Below are positions 16,392 through 23,393 of a stretch of 64,000 nucleotides of DNA, piece by piece. This DNA is from Frankia alni ACN14a (GTDB lineage Bacteria > Actinomycetota > Actinomycetes > Frankiales > Frankiaceae). Location: contig NC_008278.1 of assembly GCF_000058485.1 (NCBI RefSeq), positions 5,822,962 through 5,886,961 on the forward strand, given 5' to 3'. A program made the translations under genes and the position numbers. Each line of letters starts with the position of its first letter. Positions within the stretch are counted from its first letter, which is position 1. Under the pieces are notes generated by a model. That model ran no database searches. It worked only from the letters and a program-made list of their open reading frames with translations, and was not told the DNA's origin.

Positions 16392-18176
16392 GACGGCGAG
16401 GCCGGCCCGCAGCCGTTCGCGCTGCTCTCGGTCGGCCGGTCGGGAGGTGAGGGTCGGCGCCGACTCCACGAGCAGCCGGGTGTACGGGTGCGACGGCGCG
16501 CTGACGATGCGCGCGGTGTCGCCGGCCTCGACGATCCGGCTGCGGTAGAGCACGATCGTCCGGTCGGAGATGCCCGCGACCGAGCCGAGATCGTGGGAGA
16601 TGAACAGCATCGCGACGTCGAGGGTGGAGCGCAGCTCGCGGAGCAGCTCGAGGATCGCGACGCGGTTGGCCGAGTCCAGTGCGCTCACCGGCTCGTCGAG
16701 GATCAGCAGGCGCGGCTCGCCGATGAGCGCACGGGCGATCGCCACCCGCTGACGCTGCCCGCCGGAGAGCTCGCCGGGGAACCGCTCCAGCAGCGACTCG
16801 TCGAGCCGGACGGCGCGGAACTGGCGGCGGACGGCGGCGGCGATCGCCGCCCGGTCGAGCCCGCCGCGGATGCGCAGCGGTTCCGCGACGGACGCGGCGA
16901 CGGTGTGTTCCGGGTCGAGGCTGCGCAGCGGATCCTGGAACACGTACTGGACGACGCCCTCGCGGCCGAACGCCCGCCGCTGGCGCCCCGACAGGTGGGT
17001 GACGTCCCGCCCGCCGACGTGCACGGACCCGGCCGAGGCCCGCACCAGGCCGAGCACCGCGCGCGCGAGGGTCGACTTGCCCGCCCCGGACTCGCCGATG
17101 ACGCCGACGGTCTCGCCCGGGCGGATCACCAGGGAGGCGTCCTCGAGCGCCTGCTTGCGCCCGCGGCCGCGGCCGAACTGGACGCCGAGCCCGTCGACCC
17201 GCAGGACCGGCTCCAGCGACTCGGGCGCGCTCGAACTCCTCGGCTCCGGTACCTGCACCTGCACCGGGGCCTGCACCGGGGCCGAGCCCGATGCCGGCGC
17301 CGATGCCGGCGCCGAGGCCGGCGGGCGCGAACCGGTGCCGGCGGCGCGCAGGCCGTACTGCTCGTGCTCGGCGACCAGCAGCCGGGTGTACTCGTGCCGC
17401 GGGGCGTGCAGGATCGCGGCCGTGGGGCCCTGCTCGACGACGTGCCCGTCGCGCATGACCAGCACCTCGTCGCAGAGCTGGGCCACGACGGCGAGATCGT
17501 GCGAGACGACGATGAGCGACAGCCCGATCCGCTCCTTCAGCTCGACGAGCAGGTCGAGGATGCCGGCCTGCACCGTGGTGTCGAGCGCGGTCGTCGCCTC
17601 GTCGGCGATGAGTACCTCGGGATCGAGAGAGATCGCGATGGCGATGAGGACGCGTTGCAGCATCCCGCCGGACAGCTCGTGCACGTACTGCTCGTAGACG
17701 TACGCGGGATCGCGCAGGTGGACGGCGTCGAGCAGCTCGATGGCCCGCTGTTTCGCCGCGGGCCGGTTGAGCCCCTGCTTGACCCGCAGCACCTCCTGGA
17801 CCTGCTTGCCGACCCGGATCGACGGGTTGAGGTACGACGCCGGGTCCTGGAACACGGCGCTGATCGAGCTGCCGCGCAGGGCCGTCCACTCCGGCCGGGA
17901 CAGGCCCGCGACGTCGCGGCCGAGCAGCTCGATCGAGCCGCCGGCGACCTCGATGTGCTTCGGCAGGACGCCGAGCACGGCCTTGCAGGTCAACGACTTG
18001 CCGCTGCCGGACTCCCCGACGATGCCGACGACCCCGCCGCGGGCGAGGCGCAGGCTCACGCCGTGCACCAGCTCCTCGTCGGCGGCGTCGTTGTGGATCC
18101 GCACGTCGGTCAGCGTGAGCACCGTGTCGCGGCCGGCCGCGTCGCGGTCGGCGGGACCAGGCACGCTCGGCGTCAT
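16386..18176 (-). CDS. Fused DppD-DppF ABC transporter ATPase
   Basis: From the ATG at 18176 the protein has 596 residues and holds two complete nucleotide-binding domains. The first has GESGSGKS, LSGGMLQR and VLIADEATTALD; the second has GESGAGKS, LSGGQRQR and LLILDEPVSALD. An alanine/proline-rich linker (about residues 280-325) joins them, and each ends with the oligopeptide-type HPYTR/HEYTR segment. GAGGAG precedes this ATG by six bases. An in-frame ATG at 18248 overlaps the permease stop (ATGA) and would add 24 residues of MTDVPA repeats, so the real start could be either. It should energise the DppBC permease pair. Confidence 0.9.
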   Translation of the reverse strand: MTPSVPGPADRDAAGRDTVLTLTDVRIHNDAADEELVHGVSLRLARGGVVGIVGESGSGKSLTCKAVLGVLPKHIEVAGGSIELLGRDVAGLSRPEWTALRGSSISAVFQDPASYLNPSIRVGKQVQEVLRVKQGLNRPAAKQRAIELLDAVHLRDPAYVYEQYVHELSGGMLQRVLIAIAISLDPEVLIADEATTALDTTVQAGILDLLVELKERIGLSLIVVSHDLAVVAQLCDEVLVMRDGHVVEQGPTAAILHAPRHEYTRLLVAEHEQYGLRAAGTGSRPPASAPASAPASGSAPVQAPVQVQVPEPRSSSAPESLEPVLRVDGLGVQFGRGRGRKQALEDASLVIRPGETVGVIGESGAGKSTLARAVLGLVRASAGSVHVGGRDVTHLSGRQRRAFGREGVVQYVFQDPLRSLDPEHTVAASVAEPLRIRGGLDRAAIAAAVRRQFRAVRLDESLLERFPGELSGGQRQRVAIARALIGEPRLLILDEPVSALDSANRVAILELLRELRSTLDVAMLFISHDLGSVAGISDRTIVLYRSRIVEAGDTARIVSAPSHPYTRLLVESAPTLTSRPADREQRERLRAGLAVS

Positions 18177-18194
18177 CGGTTGCTCCTCAAACAC

Positions 18195-18248
18195 AGCCGG
18201 AACGTCAGGCATGGACGGAACGTCAGTCATGGCGGGGACGTCAGTCAT
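18195..18248 (-). repeat. 18-bp tandem repeat, 3 copies, between permease and ATPase genes
   Basis: Read on the minus strand the units encode MTDVPA, MTDVPS, MPDVPA, each opening with an ATG. The first ATG overlaps the permease stop. The repeat therefore multiplies possible start codons for the ATPase. Confidence 0.85.
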
Positions 18249-19153
18249 GGCCGGGACGGATCTGTCGGGTCCGCCAGCTCCGCCAGCGCGGCGAGTCGCC
18301 GGGTCCGGTTGGAGCGGGCGGTCTTCTCGCCGGTCAGGGCGCGGCCGGTCTCGCCCGCGGCGTCCCGGATGGCGTCCGCGAGCAGGTTGCAGGCCAGGAC
18401 GGCGGCGAGGATGAGCAGGGTCGGGAAGACCGGTGCGTACGGCTTCTGGGCGAGGTAGCCCAGGTCGGAGGCGAGGATCCCGCCCCAGGTCGGGGTGGGC
18501 GGCTGGATCCCGATACCGAGGAACGTCAGGCTCGAGATCACCACGAGCCCGATGCCGAGGGTGGTGGCCAGAGTGACGGCGATCGACGGCAGCACCTTGG
18601 ACCACACGTGGCTGCGGACGATCCAGCTCGTCGACGCCCCGGCGATGGAGGCCGCCTCCACGTACTGCGACCGGGCGACGGACATCGTCGCCGCCCGGCT
18701 CACCCGGTAGAACACGGGTGCGATGAGCATGCCGACGACGATCATGGCCTGGGTGATGCCGTTGCCGAGCAGCGCCGTCATGGCGACCGCGAAGACGAGG
18801 AACGGCAGGGCGATGAACGTGTCGACGACCCGCAGGCTCAGCCACTCGAACACCGAGCCGAGATAGACCGACAGGATGCCGGGGATCGTGCCGAGTACCA
18901 GGGCGATCCCGGCGACCTCCAGCGCGCTGAGGATGCTCAGCGGCGCGCCGGCGAGGATGCGGCTGAGCACGTCGCGGCCGATGTAGTCGGTGCCCAGCAG
19001 GTGGCTGGCCGAGGGGCCGGCAAGCGTCCGGTCGCTCCCCTTCAGCGGGTCGTAGGGCGCCAGGACGGGGCCCAGCACGGCCACGACGGCGATGATCGCG
19101 AGCAGGGCGAGGGCGACCCGCGCGCTGGTGAGCCGCAACAGTGTTCTGATCAC
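18245..19153 (-). CDS. DppC-type ABC transporter permease
   Basis: From the GTG at 19153 the protein has 302 residues. One N-terminal helix (ARVALALLAIIAVVAVLGPVL) is followed by the short loop with LGTDYIGRDVLSRILAGAP, which is the OppC_N signature. Five helices come next, with the coupling EAA-type loop EAASIAGASTSWIVRSHV. It forms the membrane channel with the DppB-type permease encoded three bases upstream. Confidence 0.92.
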   Translation of the reverse strand: MIRTLLRLTSARVALALLAIIAVVAVLGPVLAPYDPLKGSDRTLAGPSASHLLGTDYIGRDVLSRILAGAPLSILSALEVAGIALVLGTIPGILSVYLGSVFEWLSLRVVDTFIALPFLVFAVAMTALLGNGITQAMIVVGMLIAPVFYRVSRAATMSVARSQYVEAASIAGASTSWIVRSHVWSKVLPSIAVTLATTLGIGLVVISSLTFLGIGIQPPTPTWGGILASDLGYLAQKPYAPVFPTLLILAAVLACNLLADAIRDAAGETGRALTGEKTARSNRTRRLAALAELADPTDPSRP

Positions 19154-19156
19154 GCC

Positions 19157-20179
19157 TCAGACCCCCCGGTTGGCGTCGGGGGTGACGCGGTTGAGCACGA
19201 TGTTGACAAGCAGGTTGAACACCACGACGAGGACGACCGAGACGACGAGCACGCCCTGTACGGCCGGCACGTCGCCGCGGACCGCCGCCTGGCTGGCGTA
19301 CACGCCGTACCCGGAGAGCCCGAAGATCGCTTCGATGATCACCGCTCCGCCCAGCAGGTTGGGGAACTTCAGGCCGAGGACCGCCAACGCCGGCGCAATG
19401 CCGTTGCGCAGCACGTGCACGAAGAAGATCCGGCGCGGGCCGAGGCCGCGCACGATCGCGCCGGTGACGTAGTTCCCGCGGTAGGCCGACACCAGCCCGT
19501 TGCGCAGCTGCCGGGCGACGTCGGCGGCCGTGTCGAAGCTGAGCGCGATCGCGGGGAGGATCAGGTGGCTCAGCCACGGGCCCAGCCCGGCCTGGATCGG
19601 CACGTAGCCCGCGGCGGGCAGCAGCTGCAGGCTGACCGCGAACACCGCCGCCAGCCCGATCCCCACGATGAACGGCGGCAGCACCGAGATGACCGTGGTG
19701 AAGGTCGTGATCGCCCGGTCGGGCCAGCGGGTGTGGAAGTGGGCGGCGAGCGCGCCGAGCAGAAACCCGAAGACGATGCCGAGGACGAGCGCGACCCCGG
19801 CGGCCGAGAGCGTGATGGCGGCCCGCTGGCCGAGCGCGTGCGCCACGCTCAGCCCGTTGTACCAGCTCTTTCCCAGGTCGCCGTGCAGGAGCGAGCCGAG
19901 CCAGTCCCCGTACTGGACGAGGAAGGGGCGGTCGAGGCCCCACGTGTGTTCGATGGCCGCCACGGCCTGCGGGGAGGCCGCGTCGCCGAGCTGCAGGTAG
20001 GCGGGGCTGCGCCCGCTGAGATGCCCGAGCAGGTAGGTGAGGAAGGTGCCGAGCAGGAACACCGGGACGAGGATCCCGAGCAGCCGGGCGGTCGAGGCGA
20101 CCGCCCGGCTGATCCGGTGGGCGACCACGCCGCGACGGGCGGCAGGCGGCGCGGTGAGCGCGGGTGGCGGTGCGGACAC
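19157..20179 (-). CDS. DppB-type ABC transporter permease
   Basis: From the GTG at 20179 the protein has 340 residues. It shows the DppB order: first helix (LGILVPVFLLGTFLTYLL), a periplasmic-side loop with GLDRPFLVQYGDWLGSLLHGDLGKSW, then five helices with RQLRNGLVSAYRGNYVTGAIVRGLGPRRIFFVHVLRNG as the ATPase-contact loop. It belongs to the dipeptide/oligopeptide/nickel importer family and lies directly after the solute-binding protein gene. Confidence 0.92.
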   Translation of the reverse strand: MSAPPPALTAPPAARRGVVAHRISRAVASTARLLGILVPVFLLGTFLTYLLGHLSGRSPAYLQLGDAASPQAVAAIEHTWGLDRPFLVQYGDWLGSLLHGDLGKSWYNGLSVAHALGQRAAITLSAAGVALVLGIVFGFLLGALAAHFHTRWPDRAITTFTTVISVLPPFIVGIGLAAVFAVSLQLLPAAGYVPIQAGLGPWLSHLILPAIALSFDTAADVARQLRNGLVSAYRGNYVTGAIVRGLGPRRIFFVHVLRNGIAPALAVLGLKFPNLLGGAVIIEAIFGLSGYGVYASQAAVRGDVPAVQGVLVVSVVLVVVFNLLVNIVLNRVTPDANRGV

Positions 20180-20240
20180 TGGCTTCTACTCCCGTCGATG
20201 AACGGCGTTGGTCGTGTCTTCAGGGTTGGTCGGGGTCGGC

Positions 20241-21794
20241 TCAGTCGCCGTGGGTGAACGTGACGCCCTTCCAGCTCAGGAAGCCGTCGATCGCGGGCAG
20301 GTCGGAGAGCGACTTCTTCTTGGCGATGGCGGAGGCGTAGGTGTAGAGCGACACCGTGGAACCGTTCTCGTAGCCGGCCTTGGCGGCGGCCTGCAGCCGG
20401 GAGGGGTAGTCCGGCGAGTCGATGGGCGTGGCCCGGACCGCCTTGAGCGCCTGCTGGAAGGGCGCGGACGTGTACGGCGAGCTCAGGTTGAGCACGCCCC
20501 CGGTGTCGTAGTGCTCGGTCAGCGCCTGGACGTGGGAGTCACGGCCGACGTAGCCGAAGATCGACGCGGCGAGGGTCTTGCCGTAGTACCCCTTGCTCCA
20601 GTTGGCGAAGTCGGTCAGTTTGATGGTCGTCCGGATGCCGACCGCCTTGAGCTGCTCCTGGAGGACTTCCGCGACCTGGTCGAAGTTGTTGGCGAGGCCG
20701 GCGATCTCGAAGGAGATGGCACCGTCCGCGTAGCCGGCCTTCGCCAGGATCTCCCGGGCCCGGGCGGGATCGTAGGGGTGCTCGGAATCCAGCGCGCCGA
20801 CGTAGGCCGGGTGTCCCTTGGGGAAGGGCTGGTGGGAGGGCTCGCCCTCACCGAACCCGAGTTTGGTGGCGAACTCGGCGGGGTTGACGGCGTAGCGGAT
20901 CGCCTCGACGACCTTCGGGTCGGTGAACGGCGCCTTGTTGATGTTCAGGCTCAGGAAGGTCGACCCCCACTGGCGGTTGACCCCCGCCAGGATGTCGAGA
21001 CCCGCGCCGCGCGCCTGCTGGATCTGTGACCCGTCGATCTGGGCGAAGTTGTACACGCCGGACTGCAGGCCCGGCACGAGCGTGTTCGCGTCGATGCCGA
21101 AGTTGATCTCGATCCGCTTGACGTGGATGTTCGCCGCGTCCCAGTAGCCGTCCCACTTCTCCAGGACGATCTTCGACTCGGGGACGATCTCCACGACCTT
21201 GTACGGACCGGCGCCGACCGGGTTCGTCTGGCTGAGCTTGACCGGGTCCGCCTGCGCGGCCGCCTTGCTGGGCAGCATGCCGCCGCGCACGGACAGCAGG
21301 TAGGGGATCTGGTAGTCCTGCTGGCCAAGATCGAGCCGCACCGTGAGGTCGTCGATCACGGTCGCCGACCTGACGTTGTTGTACGAGCCCTTCAGCGCCG
21401 AGTTCTGCTGCGTCTTGATCCGCTCGATGTTGAACTTGACGGCCTCGGCGTTGACCGGCGTCCCGTCCTGGAAGGTCAGCTTGGGCTTCAGCCGGATGGT
21501 GATCTGGTCGCCCGCCTGGTTGTACGAGTAGCCCTCGGCGAGAGCCGGCTTCACCTCACGCTTCTCGTTCAGCGTGAACAGCGACTCGTAGATGGGCGTG
21601 AGGTAGTTCGTCGCCGCGGTCGATCCGGTGACGACCGGGTCCCAGGCGACCGGGATCTGCTTGGTCCCCCAGTGGACCGTGTCCGAGCCGCTCCCCCCGC
21701 CGGCGGCCGCACTGGTCGAGCATCCGGCCAGCAGCGCGCCGGCCGTCACCAGTGCGGTGAGGACGCCGAGGCGCCTCTTTCTCGTTCTGAACAT
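20241..21794 (-). CDS. Extracellular solute-binding lipoprotein (family 5)
   Basis: From the ATG at 21794, next to GGAGAGAA, the protein has 517 residues. A lipoprotein signal peptide ends in LLAGCS. The mature part has the family 5 features: YESLFTLNEKREVKPALAEGYSY, FQDGTPVNAEAVKFNIERIK, GAGPYKVVEIVPESKIVLEKWDGYWD, and YDPARAREILAKAGY. Such proteins bind oligopeptides, nickel or other medium-sized ligands and deliver them to DppBC. It is the first gene of the operon, as expected from the need for excess binding protein. Confidence 0.92.
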   Translation of the reverse strand: MFRTRKRRLGVLTALVTAGALLAGCSTSAAAGGGSGSDTVHWGTKQIPVAWDPVVTGSTAATNYLTPIYESLFTLNEKREVKPALAEGYSYNQAGDQITIRLKPKLTFQDGTPVNAEAVKFNIERIKTQQNSALKGSYNNVRSATVIDDLTVRLDLGQQDYQIPYLLSVRGGMLPSKAAAQADPVKLSQTNPVGAGPYKVVEIVPESKIVLEKWDGYWDAANIHVKRIEINFGIDANTLVPGLQSGVYNFAQIDGSQIQQARGAGLDILAGVNRQWGSTFLSLNINKAPFTDPKVVEAIRYAVNPAEFATKLGFGEGEPSHQPFPKGHPAYVGALDSEHPYDPARAREILAKAGYADGAISFEIAGLANNFDQVAEVLQEQLKAVGIRTTIKLTDFANWSKGYYGKTLAASIFGYVGRDSHVQALTEHYDTGGVLNLSSPYTSAPFQQALKAVRATPIDSPDYPSRLQAAAKAGYENGSTVSLYTYASAIAKKKSLSDLPAIDGFLSWKGVTFTHGD

Positions 21795-21902
21795 TTCTCT
21801 CCGATCGGGGGATCGTTCGGGCATCGCGCGGTGGCCGCACCGGCGGTCGTCGCATGAAGGGCATGAACGGGCATGAACGGGCATGAAGGGCATGACGGGC
21901 TG

Positions 21903-21928
21903 GGCGACGGGAGAGAAGTCCCGTCGCC
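21903..21928 (-). other. 10-bp stem hairpin upstream of the solute-binding protein gene
   Basis: GGCGACGGGA and TCCCGTCGCC form a perfect stem around a 6-base loop, about 110 bases before the start at 21794. If transcribed it would lie in the leader of the operon. Terminator, RNA processing site or protein site cannot be told apart. Confidence 0.45.
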
Positions 21929-22085
21929 GATGTCGACGACTACTCGGAGTCGTCAGGGATGGTGTCGCGGACGACCCTGAATCGGTCCCGCGAAGATGAC
22001 GTATGGGTCGTGGCTGGAGCACTCATGCTCGGGGGCGCCGACCGCGCCCCCGTCACTCACCGACAGCGAGCGCTACCGGTGCGCA

Positions 22086-22099
22086 TGAGGTCGACCTCA
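22086..22099. promoter_or_regulatory. Perfect 14-bp palindrome, candidate operator
   Basis: TGAGGTCGACCTCA lies in the divergent region between the ABC/monooxygenase operon and the CGNR gene. It is a plausible dimer-binding site for a regulator of either direction. Confidence 0.45.
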
Positions 22100-22317
22100 C
22101 GACGGGTGACGAGCGGCATGAGCGCGCGAAGGCGCGGCAGGCCAGTCCTCGGTTCCTCGATCGCCACGGGACCGATCAAAGCCGGCCGAGGCCGCGATGT
22201 CAACCCATGTTGTAATGATTTCGATCAGGAAGCACCCGCCGTTTCCCGCCGCGACGCCCCCCATCTCATGACATCATCCCTTGATGACCTCCAAGGTCCC
22301 GCAGCCCAAGGAGTCAC

Positions 22318-23010
22318 GTGTCCACCTCCGTTGCGGCCGAGCCCGCCCCGATGCGCACCACCGCCCGCCCCAGGCCCGTCGACACCGGCAGCCTCTGTCT
22401 CGACCTCGTCGCCACCCGCACGCCGGGCGGCCCGGACCTGCTCGAGACGGCAGCCGACGCGACGGCGTGGCTCGACGCCTTCGACCTGCCGACCCCCGCG
22501 GCCGGGTTCACGTCGCGTGACCTGGAGCGGGTCCAGGCGCTGCGCGCCGCCGTGGACCGCCTCGTCCAGGCCCGCCTCGCCGGCGCCAGCCCCGACCCCG
22601 AGGACGCCGGGCACCTCAACACCTGCGCCGCGCCGCCGACGCCGACGTTCTTCCTCCGCGGGGATGCGTGGCTGCGGGTCGAGGTCCCGCAGCCCGACCT
22701 GGCCGGCGTGCTGTCCGTCCTCGCCCGCGACGCGGTCCACCTGTTGACCACGAGCGAGCCGAGCCGCCTGCGCTCCTGCGAGGGCTGCGGCCTCGCCTTC
22801 TACGACCGCTCCCCCTCGGGTGCCAGGCGCTGGTGCTCGATGAAGCGCTGCGGCGAGCGCACCGCCTCCGCCAACTACCGCCGCCGCCACGCCGATGCCC
22901 ACGCCGACGCCAACGCCGGCCACAGCGCCATCCCGGCCGACGCGGCGACGGAATCGCCCGTGCCGTCGGCGAACCCGCGTTCCCGGCGAAGCCCCGCGTC
23001 CAACCACTGA
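22318..23010 (+). CDS. CGNR zinc-finger transcriptional regulator (ABATE domain)
   Basis: From the GTG at 22318, preceded by AAGGAG, the protein has 230 residues. The N-terminal ABATE domain (LCLDLVATR, about residue 25 onward) is followed by a C-terminal zinc-finger region, CEGCGLAFYDRSPSGARRWCSMKRCGERTASANYRRR. The four cysteines fit the family, but the naming CGNR is CGER here. A tail rich in HADAHADANA repeats follows. Family members are stress-linked predicted DNA-binding proteins. The divergent position makes it the likeliest regulator of the ABC/monooxygenase operon. Confidence 0.85.
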   Translation: MSTSVAAEPAPMRTTARPRPVDTGSLCLDLVATRTPGGPDLLETAADATAWLDAFDLPTPAAGFTSRDLERVQALRAAVDRLVQARLAGASPDPEDAGHLNTCAAPPTPTFFLRGDAWLRVEVPQPDLAGVLSVLARDAVHLLTTSEPSRLRSCEGCGLAFYDRSPSGARRWCSMKRCGERTASANYRRRHADAHADANAGHSAIPADAATESPVPSANPRSRRSPASNH

Positions 23011-23083
23011 CTCCGGCCCGTCGCCATGGGCGTCCACGCCCTGGCTGGCCGGCAGCGGGGAGTCGCCCGTTGCGTGCCGACCG

Positions 23084-23140
23084 GTGGCCCTCGGATTCGT
23101 CGACGACGTCTACGTCGATGCGGACCATCGCGGAAAGGGC
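23084..23140 (+). pseudogene. Remnant of a GNAT acetyltransferase
   Basis: The frame reads ALGFVDDVYVDADHRGKG, which matches the beta-strand and acetyl-CoA-binding (R/Q-x-x-G-x-G/A-like) part of GNAT proteins. It is not followed or preceded by further family sequence. It lies in the 383-bp gap between the CGNR gene and the FAD/TPR gene, so it looks like a decayed fragment. The rest of that gap holds nothing I recognise. Confidence 0.45.
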
Positions 23141-23393
23141 GAGCCACGCCCTCGGAAGTGGAAGCAGGTCGGCAGTCATCGGGAAACGCGGGCACGGAAC
23201 AGACACACGCCCAGCGCGGTACGCGACCACTTCAGGGACGCTGGAACCTGCCGACGTGGCGACTGCCCACGTAACGTTCTGTCGATCCGGGCCACGACCT
23301 GCCCCGTCTGTGCCTAACCTGATGGCGATCAGGATGGACGGGGAGGGAGATCTTCATGCCCAGGTGTCCGCACGCATACTGTCGACGGTCCCG

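Larger units (their letters stand above)
21795..22317. promoter_or_regulatory. Divergent regulatory region between the ABC operon and the CGNR gene
   Basis: This 523-bp gap has no credible gene. It holds a run of about five 9-10-bp units (GCATGAACGG-like, 21852-21898), a 10+6+10 hairpin GGCGACGGGA...TCCCGTCGCC at 21903-21928, a 7-bp inverted repeat GACGACT...AGTCGTC at 21935-21954, and a perfect palindrome TGAGGTCGACCTCA at 22086-22099. It should carry promoters for both directions. I do not recognise any riboswitch consensus. Confidence 0.6.

Noticed and set aside
21795-22317. Possible SAM-type riboswitch before the importer operon
   Set aside because: Hairpins are present, but I could not match the conserved core of any SAM riboswitch class; only a covariance-model search could revive it.
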